Assembly: GCA_002415855.1 (NCBI GenBank)
Contig: DIAS01000112.1
Span: forward strand, 1 to 23,327
Length of the DNA stretch: 23,327 bases
From: Bacteroidales bacterium UBA5072
Lineage (GTDB): Bacteria > Bacteroidota > Bacteroidia > Bacteroidales > UBA10428
Direction of reading: 5' to 3'
Shown here: positions 17,834 to 23,327 of the stretch, one piece after another
How positions within the stretch are numbered: the first letter of the stretch is position 1
Layout of the letters: every line of letters starts with the position of its first letter
The notes under the pieces: model-generated
Told to the model about the DNA's origin: nothing
Databases searched by the model: none
What the model saw: the letters and a program-made list of their open reading frames with translations, nothing else
Translations under genes and position numbers: made by a program

Positions 17834-18370
17834 ATGGCTACGATCAGGTTACTCGATAAGGAATTCACTGTTTACATCCCCGCCGAAAATATTCAGGCCA
17901 GGGTGCAAAGCATTGCCGACCGTATGAATGCAGAATTGAAGAACGAAGATGTGGTTTTTATCGGAATACTGAACGGCGCTTTCATGTTCGCTTCTGACCT
18001 GCTCCGCAAGATCAATTTCAGCGCACAGGTATCCTTTGTTAAACTGACCTCATACCGGGGCACTTCCAGTTCGGGTGAGGTGAAAAGGTTGATTGGCATT
18101 AATGAAGTTCTGAAGGATAAAACGGTGGTCATCATAGAGGATATTATCGATACCGGGAATACCATAGAAAGCATAATCAATCAGCTCCGGGGTTTCAGGC
18201 CGCGTCAGATCTATGTGGCCACCTTATTGATGAAACCTGAGATCTTTACCAGGAGTATCAGGCTGGATTATGTGGGATTTGAGATACCAAAGGACTTTGT
18301 CGTAGGCTATGGACTGGATTATCAGGGTTATGGCAGGAATCTTCGGGGAATATACAAAATGATCGAATGA
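17834..18370 (+). CDS. hpt: Hypoxanthine phosphoribosyltransferase
   Basis: Salvages hypoxanthine (and often guanine) with PRPP to give IMP or GMP. The 178-aa product has the PRPP-binding motif VVIIEDIIDTGNTI, the flexible-loop region VKLTSYRGTSSSGEVK, VFIGILNGAFMFASDL and the C-terminal DFVVGYGLDYQGYGRNL. The frame extends to a TTG at 17807, but the ATG at 17834 (MATIRLLDKEF) fits the family N-terminus. First gene of hpt-adk-obgE, a common Bacteroidota order, with 39 bp to adk. Divergent from purE, which makes the same nucleotide pool de novo. Confidence 0.96.
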   Translation: MATIRLLDKEFTVYIPAENIQARVQSIADRMNAELKNEDVVFIGILNGAFMFASDLLRKINFSAQVSFVKLTSYRGTSSSGEVKRLIGINEVLKDKTVVIIEDIIDTGNTIESIINQLRGFRPRQIYVATLLMKPEIFTRSIRLDYVGFEIPKDFVVGYGLDYQGYGRNLRGIYKMIE

Positions 18371-18409
18371 CTTTTTCTTTGTAAAACATAAATAAATCAT
18401 CTTACTATC

Positions 18410-18994
18410 ATGTTGAATATTGTATTATTTGGCCCTCCGGGCGCAGGCAAGGGAACACAGGCAGCAAAGCTGATTGAGAAGTACAACCTTGTTCACCTGT
18501 CAACAGGAGACATTTTGAGGGGAGAACTGGCTGCCAAATCGACATTGGGTTTGGAGGCAAAAAAATACATGGACAAAGGTGAGCTTGTACCGGACGATGT
18601 AGTAATCGGCATGATCGAAGTGAAGCTTGACCAGAATGCCTCTGCCAATGGGTTCATATTTGACGGATTCCCGCGCACCAAGGCCCAGGCCGGAGCATTG
18701 GACAAGCTCCTTGAAAAGAAAAAAACCGCCATCAGCATCATGGCAGCCCTGGAAGTTGAAAAGCAGGAACTGATCAACCGCCTTATGGGTCGTGGCAAGG
18801 TTTCAGGACGAGCGGATGACCAGGATATCAGTATTATTGAAAACCGCATTGCTGTTTACAACCGCGAAACGGCTCCGGTCATCGACTATTACAGTGTGCT
18901 GAAAAAATTCAGGCCGGTTAACGGCATGGGCAGCATCGAGGAGATCTTTGGAAGACTGTGTATAACAATCGACCAGGAAAACAAGAAGAAATAG
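18410..18994 (+). CDS. adk: Adenylate kinase (short form)
   Basis: Balances AMP, ADP and ATP. P-loop GPPGAGKGTQ at residues 8-17, AMP-binding HLSTGDILRGE and FIFDGFPRTKAQ, then GRGKVSGRADDQD with only a few residues in place of the LID domain; there is no zinc-binding Cys set. At 194 aa this is the short variant usual in Bacteroidota. The ATG at 18410 is immediately before the first beta strand. It is followed by a 91-bp gap containing a repeat element, then obgE. Confidence 0.97.
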   Translation: MLNIVLFGPPGAGKGTQAAKLIEKYNLVHLSTGDILRGELAAKSTLGLEAKKYMDKGELVPDDVVIGMIEVKLDQNASANGFIFDGFPRTKAQAGALDKLLEKKKTAISIMAALEVEKQELINRLMGRGKVSGRADDQDISIIENRIAVYNRETAPVIDYYSVLKKFRPVNGMGSIEEIFGRLCITIDQENKKK

Positions 18995-19003
18995 CGTATT
19001 GTT

Positions 19004-19081
19004 GGTTGTAGGTTGTAAGATGTAGGTTGTTGTGATTGTTGGGGCATGAGGAACAATCACCACTCACCAGTTACCAGTCAC
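19004..19081. repeat. Degenerate heptad-repeat element with central perfect hairpin
   Basis: Two runs of degenerate 7-base units fill most of the adk-obgE gap. Left run (19004-19038): GGTTGTA, GGTTGTA, AGATGTA, GGTTGTT, GTGATTG. Right run (19054-19081): CAATCAC, CACTCAC, CAGTTAC, CAGTCAC. The innermost units are exact reverse complements, and with the next two bases form a 9-bp perfect stem, GTGATTGTT (19032-19040) with AACAATCAC (19052-19060), around the 11-nt loop 19041-19051. The right run stops 4 nt before the obgE ATG, so the structure could affect obgE translation. Similar heptamer runs between genes are, as far as I recall, seen in other environmental Bacteroidota. Confidence 0.75.
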
Positions 19082-19085
19082 CAAA

Positions 19086-20087
19086 ATGTCAGAATCAAAC
19101 TTCGTAGATTACATTAAGGTATTTTGCCGGTCAGGCAGGGGTGGAAAGGGTTCGGCCCATCTGCGGAGGGAGAAATTTGTGCCCAAGGGGGGGCCTGACG
19201 GAGGTGACGGAGGCCGGGGAGGGCATATCATCCTGCGTGGCAACAGCCAGCTGTGGACACTTTTGCACCTTCGTTACCAGAAACACATTTTTGCAGGGCA
19301 TGCCGAAGACGGCATGAAAGCCAATAAAACAGGCGCCAACGGTGAGGATGTTGTTGTAGAGGTTCCCCTGGGTACCGTTGTCAGGCATGCGGAAACCAAT
19401 GAATTGCTGTTTGAGATTACACGGCACGACGAAGAGCATATTATGGTTCCGGGAGGACGCGGGGGACTGGGGAACACACATTTCAAGTCAGCTACCAATC
19501 AAACTCCCAGGTATGCACAGCCCGGTGAACCTGCTGTAGAAGGTTTTTATACCCTCGAACTTAAAATACTGGCTGATGTTGGCCTCGTGGGATTCCCCAA
19601 TGCCGGGAAATCAACCCTGTTATCGGTTATCTCTGCTGCTAAACCAAAAATTGCAGATTATCCGTTTACTACTTTGGTGCCAAATCTGGGGATTGTGAGG
19701 TATCGTGACGCCCGGTCATTTGTAATGGCTGACATCCCCGGGATTATAGAGGGAGCTCATGAGGGAAAGGGTTTGGGACTGAGGTTCCTCAGGCATATCG
19801 AACGCAATTCCATTCTTTTATTTATGATTCCGGTAGATTCCAAAAGCATTGCAGAAGAATATGCAGTGCTGCTGAATGAGTTGAAGGAATATAATCCGGA
19901 GTTGCTCGACAAGAAGCGGGTATTGGCAGTCAGTAAAAGTGACCTGGCGGATGATGAGCTGATCCGGGAAATGAAATCCGAACTGCCAGAAATTCCCTGG
20001 GTTTTTATTTCATCCCAGCAGGGTACAAACATGCAGAAGCTGAAAGATATCCTTTGGCGTGAATTAAACGCTCCTGTTGATGATTGA
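19086..20087 (+). CDS. obgE: Obg family GTPase (50S assembly)
   Basis: Essential GTPase in late large-subunit assembly and stress signalling. The N-terminal Obg domain is glycine-rich (GRGGKGSAHLRREKF, GGPDGGDGGRGGH, VPGGRGGLGN). The G domain has G1 GFPNAGKST (169-177), switch region DYPFTTLVPNLGIV, G3 DIPGIIEGAHEGKGLG, and G4 AVSKSDLADDE, where the Asn of canonical NKxD is Ser. Length 333 aa lacks the C-terminal extension of some Obg proteins, as is common in this phylum. Its final bases overlap the PAP2 start. Confidence 0.97.
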   Translation: MSESNFVDYIKVFCRSGRGGKGSAHLRREKFVPKGGPDGGDGGRGGHIILRGNSQLWTLLHLRYQKHIFAGHAEDGMKANKTGANGEDVVVEVPLGTVVRHAETNELLFEITRHDEEHIMVPGGRGGLGNTHFKSATNQTPRYAQPGEPAVEGFYTLELKILADVGLVGFPNAGKSTLLSVISAAKPKIADYPFTTLVPNLGIVRYRDARSFVMADIPGIIEGAHEGKGLGLRFLRHIERNSILLFMIPVDSKSIAEEYAVLLNELKEYNPELLDKKRVLAVSKSDLADDELIREMKSELPEIPWVFISSQQGTNMQKLKDILWRELNAPVDD

Positions 20088-20703
20088 AGCGTTAAACAGT
20101 ATGGATCAGCGCTGGTTGCTGTGGCTGAACGGCCATCATTCACCTTTTTTCGACCAGGTTATGTACTTTATCTCGGGCAAGTATGAATGGATTCCCTTGT
20201 ATGCCGTTATACTCGGGATAATCATATGGAGGTACAGGTGGAAATCACTGTGGATCATTCTGGCGGTCATTATCCTGATAACACTGAGTGATCAGCTCGC
20301 TAACCTGCTGAAAGGGGGAGTAAAACGTTTACGACCCTGCAAAGACCCCGAAATCGGTCACCTTGTGCACCTGGTACATAATTATTGCAGAAGTTCCTAT
20401 GGCTTTGTTTCGGGCCATGCCGCCAATTCCTTTGCTCTGGCCACTTTTATTTCTTTGCTTTTCAGAAAGAAATGGGTAACCACAGGCATGTTCATTTGGG
20501 CGGCCCTGGTATCCTACAGCCGTATTTATTTGGGAGTCCACTACCCGGGAGATGTAATCGGAGGGGCTATAATAGGGGTGCTTTTAGCATACTGCGTATT
20601 TTTCGTTCTCAATCTTAATCGTCAATATGCAGCATATGCAAAAACCGGTGTGCAATCGGAGCAAAAAAAATGGCTACGGTACTTAAAAAGGCAATCCCGC
20701 TGA
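20080..20703 (+). CDS. PAP2-family membrane phosphatase
   Basis: Integral-membrane lipid phosphatase of the PAP2/undecaprenyl-pyrophosphate phosphatase type. All three motifs are visible: KGGVKRLRP, YGFVSGHAANSF and SRIYLGVHYPGDVIGG, between hydrophobic helices. In this setting it may recycle undecaprenyl pyrophosphate for wall synthesis, but phosphatidate or lipid A substrates are possible. ATG at 20080 (MIEALNSMDQRWLLWLNG) fits the family; it overlaps obgE by 8 nt in another frame. A TTG at 20077 and an ATG at 20101 are alternatives. The last 89 bp overlap the convergent channel-like gene; the C-terminal tail there (after VLNLN) is polar and probably not essential. Confidence 0.92.
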   Translation: MIEALNSMDQRWLLWLNGHHSPFFDQVMYFISGKYEWIPLYAVILGIIIWRYRWKSLWIILAVIILITLSDQLANLLKGGVKRLRPCKDPEIGHLVHLVHNYCRSSYGFVSGHAANSFALATFISLLFRKKWVTTGMFIWAALVSYSRIYLGVHYPGDVIGGAIIGVLLAYCVFFVLNLNRQYAAYAKTGVQSEQKKWLRYLKRQSR

Positions 20704-20959
20704 ACAAGGCATAAAAGGAAGAAAAAACCTTGGCTGCATCCGTTTGCATAACCGATACCGGCCCCATCCCTGTAAGGATCATGCAGGCATTGTAAAAGGC
20801 GTCTATCCAGGAAAGATCAGCATAGTAACGATACCCTGCAGTCCCAATCATTACTGAAATCATGATAAGCACAAGGGAATACAGCAGGTAACGCATCAGC
20901 CTTATGAGGAACTGCCGAAAGGGCAGGAGTGCTTTATTTTTACTTTCAAATCTCACCAT
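20615..20959 (-). CDS. Small two-TM membrane protein resembling an ion-channel pore unit
   Basis: 114 aa from the ATG at 20959 (MVRFESKNKALLPFRQ). One helix (LLYSLVLIMISVMIG), a re-entrant-looking segment (DAFYNACMILTGMGPVSVM), and a second helix (FSSFYALFSGIAFLSTVAIFF) give the TM-pore-TM layout of 2-TM K+ channels, with TGMGP where the TVGYG filter would be. It looks like a conserved Bacteroidota membrane protein, but ion conduction is only an inference. The open frame runs upstream to 21085 and there encodes the tail helix of the ferritin-like gene without an intervening stop. The 3' end overlaps the PAP2 gene by 89 bp on the opposite strand. Confidence 0.7.
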   Translation of the reverse strand: MVRFESKNKALLPFRQFLIRLMRYLLYSLVLIMISVMIGTAGYRYYADLSWIDAFYNACMILTGMGPVSVMQTDAAKVFSSFYALFSGIAFLSTVAIFFAPIAHRFLHMLHIDD

Positions 20960-20960
20960 C

Positions 20961-21272
20961 TTATAGAGTCGTAATTTTCTGAAATCCTCTTTCATTCTGT
21001 TGATATCCGTAATCCATTCCTCGATGTCGTTTTCGTGCTCGAGTTTCTCCCAACTGGATGATGCGGTTAACAACCAGCACCGCATGATTCAGTTCCTGTG
21101 TTGTGTGGAGAAGCAATTCCGGTTCAATTTCACTCCGCATCGGACCTTCCATAAGCCGGGTGCCTATCCAATACTGGTAATAGGCCAGCCACTCTTCCGA
21201 CAGGGCAGCATTTAGCATATCGATGAGCTTATGTACATCGATCTGCAGAATATCAACAGCTTTACTTCCCAT
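20961..21272 (-). pseudogene. Broken ferritin-like (Dps-like/DpsL-type) gene with internal deletion and frame change
   Basis: The 103-aa reading frame from the ATG at 21272 starts as a typical ferritin-like protein: LNAALSEEWLAYYQYWIGTR, then PELLLHTTQELNHAVLVVNRIIQLG, with helix-1 Glu and an ExxH-like pair (Glu60, His63) as metal-ligand candidates. After Gly75 (about 21048) the frame turns into basic non-homologous sequence (TRARKRHRG) to the TAA at 20961. In another frame the same DNA encodes LEHENDIEEWITDINRMKED, the C-terminal helix expected for this family, starting at 21043. About 70 residues normally lying between (helices 2-4) are absent. This looks like an internal deletion whose length is not a multiple of three, or an assembly error. 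It lies between the 65-aa gene and the channel gene. Confidence 0.6.
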
Positions 21273-21320
21273 ACTAAGTAACCTGTACTTCCCGATCGAT
21301 CCCGGATTCAGTAAACAGAA

Positions 21321-21518
21321 TCAGGGGACAAGCTTGATCTGTCTGTTGTCGATCATGTCCTGTAACTCCCTTATCAGAGCCCTTTCCTGAATGTCAACAT
21401 TGGCATCCTCGAGCGCCAGATGAATGATATTTTCATATTCTTCCCTGGAGATCTTGTGATCTTCCATGGCTTTGTCAATCAGCAGCCGCAATTTTTTTGC
21501 ATTGTCACTTACTTTCAT
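21321..21518 (-). CDS. Small conserved-looking hypothetical protein, 65 aa
   Basis: Soluble, highly charged, all-helical: MKVSDNAKKLRLLIDKAMED, then HKISREEYENIIHLALEDA, then ERALIRELQDMIDN. The layout of a helix ending in a polar turn followed by SREEYENI recalls TerB-like or helical-bundle small proteins, but I cannot assign a family. The frame extends to 21590 through A/T-rich sequence with low coding character; the ATG at 21518 gives the compact product. It heads a minus-strand group with the ferritin-like fragment (48 bp gap) and the channel gene. Confidence 0.65.
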   Translation of the reverse strand: MKVSDNAKKLRLLIDKAMEDHKISREEYENIIHLALEDANVDIQERALIRELQDMIDNRQIKLVP

Positions 21519-21587
21519 GAGTTCTTTTTTTAAGGCTAATATAAAAACAATTTGTGTTGGCTGTGGCATCAGGATATTAAAATGCAG

Positions 21588-21595
21588 CAAATTTA
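21588..21595 (-). promoter_or_regulatory. Candidate -7 box for the 65-aa gene
   Basis: TAAATTTG on the minus strand fully matches TAnnTTTG and lies 69 bp upstream of the ATG at 21518. No TTG is seen at -33 spacing, so this is tentative. Confidence 0.3.
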
Positions 21596-21750
21596 TCCTG
21601 CCAGCCTTTAGCTATAATTCATTAAAATCCGGGACTGATGACGGGCTCCCTTAATTCTTATGCAGACTTCAGTGCAGCCCGCCAGGGTCCGGATCTTCAT
21701 ATGAACCACGCCACCGGGTCGAACGTATGTGTTTATTTCAAAAAATAACT

Positions 21751-21758
21751 TATTTTTG
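21751..21758 (+). promoter_or_regulatory. Candidate -7 box for the TauE-moeA operon
   Basis: TATTTTTG on the plus strand is a full match to TAnnTTTG. The -33 region has only a degenerate GTTT, with no TTG. If used, the transcript starts near 21765 and carries a leader of about 115 nt containing both hairpins described at 21774-21850. Confidence 0.35.
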
Positions 21759-21773
21759 AACGGATTTCTCCGA

Positions 21774-21850
21774 GTTTTCATTTCTACCTGACCCGTCATA
21801 GGAAATGAAAGCCGATGGGTACAAGTGGAAACGCCTGTGCCTCCCGATGG
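21774..21850 (+). promoter_or_regulatory. Structured leader RNA (two hairpins), possible cis-regulatory element of the TauE-moeA operon
   Basis: Hairpin 1: 21774-21784 pairs with 21802-21812 over 11 bp (one T-G wobble), then a bulged G21801, a 2-bp TA/TA extension (21785-21786 with 21799-21800) and a 3-bp TGA/TCA cap around CCCG. Hairpin 2: 21818-21823 pairs with 21836-21841, an A/C mismatch, then 21825-21827 with 21832-21834, closed by a GAAA tetraloop (21828-21831). Two copies of CCGATGG (21812-21818 and 21844-21850) flank hairpin 2. The element ends 30 nt before the TauE ATG. Position before a MobB-like and moeA gene invites comparison with the Moco riboswitch, but I cannot confirm that consensus from memory. 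Confidence 0.45.
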
Positions 21851-21866
21851 AATTATTCCTGAAATT

Positions 21867-21875
21867 GGAAAGGAG
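21867..21875 (+). promoter_or_regulatory. Strong Shine-Dalgarno before the TauE gene
   Basis: GGAAAGGAG ends 5 nt before the ATG at 21881. Such a clear site is unusual here: most starts in this window have none. It fixes the start and would be a natural target for occlusion by leader RNA structure. Confidence 0.6.
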
Positions 21876-21880
21876 ACTGT

Positions 21881-22606
21881 ATGGAGATTATTTTTCTCGT
21901 ATCCCTGTTTGTTATTGCTTTTCTTTACTCATCCGTGGGTCACGGTGGTGCCAGCGGATACCTCGCATTGATGGCACTGTTCGGTATTGCACCGGCTTTT
22001 ATGAGATCAGCAGCACTGTCGCTTAATGTTTTTGTAGCCGGAATTGCATTTATCACTTACGCACGTGCCGGATATTTCAGGTTGCGGCTGATCCTTCCCT
22101 TCCTGATCACTTCCATTCCCATGGCCTATGGAGGGGCTCTGATCAGGATCAGCCCCAAGGCATACGAGATGATCCTGGGTTTCTTCCTGATTTTAGCCGT
22201 AGCCCGTATGCTTTTTATACGGGGGGCCTTCACCGAGAATCCGACAAAGCCATCCCTTTGGCTGGCCTTATTGATAGGTGCCACGCTGGGTTTCTTTTCG
22301 GGGATGATAGGCATCGGGGGCGGTATTATTCTGAGCCCCATCCTGATCCTGTTTCACTGGGCCACGGTTAAGGAGTCCGCTGCAGCATCCGCGCTTTTCA
22401 TTCTCCTCAATTCCGTGTCGGGTTTACTGGCACTCGTTCAGGGTGGAATGACCTATGACTCTCGCCTGGTCTTATGGATTGCGTCGGGTGTGTTAGGAGG
22501 CATTGCAGGCTCATATATCGGGAGTCACCGGTTGAACGCCGGGAAATTAAAATATGTATTGTCAGCCATCCTCCTGATGGCGAGTATAAAACTTATCGTT
22601 TTCTGA
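21881..22606 (+). CDS. TauE/SafE-family sulfite/anion exporter
   Basis: Polytopic inner-membrane transporter, 241 aa, about seven to eight helices. Both inverted-repeat signatures of the family are present: SSVGHGGASGYLALMALFG in the first half and FFSGMIGIGGGIILSPILIL in the second. Family members export sulfite, sulfoacetate or other sulfur-containing anions, and some may handle other oxyanions. It is followed after 1 bp by a P-loop protein and then moeA, so it may export sulfite or another anion linked to a molybdenum-enzyme pathway; that link is inference. Confidence 0.93.
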   Translation: MEIIFLVSLFVIAFLYSSVGHGGASGYLALMALFGIAPAFMRSAALSLNVFVAGIAFITYARAGYFRLRLILPFLITSIPMAYGGALIRISPKAYEMILGFFLILAVARMLFIRGAFTENPTKPSLWLALLIGATLGFFSGMIGIGGGIILSPILILFHWATVKESAAASALFILLNSVSGLLALVQGGMTYDSRLVLWIASGVLGGIAGSYIGSHRLNAGKLKYVLSAILLMASIKLIVF

Positions 22607-22607
22607 T

Positions 22608-23159
22608 ATGGGCTCAATGGTTCTGCCAAAGCTGTTACTTATCGCAGGCACCGGAAGAGATACCGGTAAAACTTCATTGGCCTGCACTGTTATTGAAAGG
22701 TTTAAAAATACAGGGTCTCTCGTGGCATTTAAAATTAGTCCGCATCGCCATAAACTTATCGCCGGAGGGAACGTCATCGTAAATGAAGATAATCTTTATG
22801 TCTCGGAAGAAAAGGATCCAGGCACCGGAAAGGATAGTTCCCGTATGCTGGCAGCCGGTGCGGGCAGGTCGTTTTTTGCAGTTGCTACTGATGAAGAACT
22901 TCTGAGGGCCTGGGATGTGATCCAGGACCATGCGGGTCGGGATGCATTTTTTATCGGCGAATCAGGCGGACTAAGGCGTTATGTGGAACCCGGACTGTTT
23001 TTCATGGTTAGTCATCTGAGCACACAGAAAAAAAAGCCCGATCCATATCATTTACATGACCTGGCTGACATGTTTGTTACATATGATGGCAAAAGCCTGC
23101 TTTTCGATCCGGACAGAATCATCTTAAATGAGCAAGGATGGAAGATAAGGAAGTCATGA
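22608..23159 (+). CDS. P-loop NTPase, MobB-like, in molybdenum cofactor gene cluster
   Basis: 183 aa. A Walker A motif GTGRDTGKTS at residues 14-23 follows a hydrophobic strand (KLLLIA), as in MobB and dethiobiotin-synthetase-like P-loop proteins. Further features are VAFKISPHRH (compare the Lys/His-rich strand after the P-loop in MobB), KDSSRMLAAGAG, and a conserved-looking FIGESGGLRRYVEPGLFFMV. MobB binds GTP and helps MobA make molybdopterin guanine dinucleotide. This protein differs from classical MobB in its P-loop and mid region, so the exact role is uncertain. The stop overlaps the moeA start (ATGA). An internal ATG at 22617 is an alternative start. Confidence 0.72.
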   Translation: MGSMVLPKLLLIAGTGRDTGKTSLACTVIERFKNTGSLVAFKISPHRHKLIAGGNVIVNEDNLYVSEEKDPGTGKDSSRMLAAGAGRSFFAVATDEELLRAWDVIQDHAGRDAFFIGESGGLRRYVEPGLFFMVSHLSTQKKKPDPYHLHDLADMFVTYDGKSLLFDPDRIILNEQGWKIRKS

Positions 23160-23327
23160 TATCATTTAAGCAGGCTCAGGAGCTTATTGAATCGTTCATA
23201 ATTCCTGTTTCCACAGAGGTGACTTCTTTCACCCGGGCCTTAAACCGTGTATTGGCAGAAGAAGTTATTTCAGATGTGGATATGCCACCTTTCAACAAGG
23301 CTGCCATGGACGGATTTGCCTGCAGGA
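23156..23327 (+). CDS. moeA: Molybdopterin molybdenumtransferase MoeA, N-terminal part (cut by window edge)
   Basis: 57 codons are present: MISFKQAQELIESF, TRALNRVLAEEVISDVDMPPFNKAAMDGFA. The segment MPPFNKAAMDGFA is the MoeA/gephyrin N-terminal signature (usually PPFDNSAMDGYA). MoeA inserts molybdate into adenylated molybdopterin. The ATG at 23156 overlaps the previous stop as ATGA; an in-frame ATG at 23138 would add six residues. Most of the protein lies beyond the window. Confidence 0.93.
   Translation, partial: MISFKQAQELIESFIIPVSTEVTSFTRALNRVLAEEVISDVDMPPFNKAAMDGFACR

Larger units (their letters stand above)
21519..21880. other. 362-bp divergent intergenic region between the 65-aa gene and the TauE gene
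   Basis: No convincing gene. It holds a TAAATTTG box on the minus strand, a 10-bp palindrome TTCATATGAA (21696-21705), a TATTTTTG box on the plus strand, two strong hairpins in the TauE leader and a Shine-Dalgarno. A minus-strand frame of 63 codons (21608-21799, ATG start) exists with partly gene-like codons but no recognisable family; it would be antisense to the first hairpin, so I do not call it. Confidence 0.6.

Noticed and set aside
19900..19960. Obg G4 motif SKSD instead of NKxD as a sign of inactivation
   Set aside because: Substitution of the Asn by Ser or Thr in this motif is, as far as I recall, common in Bacteroidota Obg proteins; all other G motifs are intact.
21608..21799. Minus-strand 63-codon open frame in the divergent region
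   Set aside because: No recognisable family, and it lies antisense to the first leader hairpin; similar open frames arise by chance.
21805..22026. Plus-strand 73-codon frame starting inside the leader hairpin
   Set aside because: Most of it overlaps the clear TauE gene in another frame; its start lies in the hairpin stem with no ribosome site.

Overview
The window is a chromosomal segment of a Bacteroidota bacterium, probably an environmental Bacteroidales/Marinilabiliales-type lineage. The grounds are the purH-mreBCD-mrdA-rodA and purE/hpt-adk-obgE gene orders, a protein with a C-terminal type IX secretion (T9SS) sorting domain next to a PorV/PorQ-like barrel, TAnnTTTG-type -7 boxes, few Shine-Dalgarno sequences, and a secreted DPP IV with a DW-YEEE motif. 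No rRNA, tRNA, CRISPR array, insertion sequence or prophage gene was seen.

Layout. 1-3.45 kb (minus): a partial secreted dipeptidyl peptidase IV and a MacB/FtsX-type ABC permease. 3.6-10.85 kb (plus): purH, then the rod-shape operon mreB-mreC-mreD-mrdA-rodA, with ATGA overlaps at mreC/mreD and mrdA/rodA. 10.86-17.76 kb (minus): acpH, pgi, gpsA, a T9SS-exported CotH-like protein with its barrel partner, and purE. 17.83-20.7 kb (plus): hpt, adk, obgE and a PAP2 phosphatase. 20.6-21.5 kb (minus): a small two-TM channel-like protein, a broken ferritin-like gene and a 65-aa protein. 21.88 kb to the end (plus): a TauE/SafE exporter, a P-loop protein and the start of moeA, forming a putative molybdenum-cofactor-linked operon.

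The core genes cover purine synthesis and salvage (purH, purE, hpt, adk), rod-type wall elongation, central carbon and lipid precursor metabolism (pgi, gpsA), acyl-carrier-protein turnover and ribosome assembly (obgE). The less ordinary parts are four. (1) The CotH/barrel pair suggests an exported protein and an outer-membrane partner. (2) A degenerate heptad-repeat element with a perfect internal hairpin lies upstream of obgE. (3) The ferritin-like gene seems to have lost its middle and changed frame just before the channel gene, whose 3' end overlaps the PAP2 gene tail to tail. (4) Two consecutive strong hairpins, one capped by a GAAA tetraloop, lie in the leader of the TauE-moeA operon with a rare good Shine-Dalgarno, and may be a cis-regulatory RNA.

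No clearly new multigene defence or mobile system is visible. The best candidates for something undescribed are the structured leader and the ferritin/channel locus.
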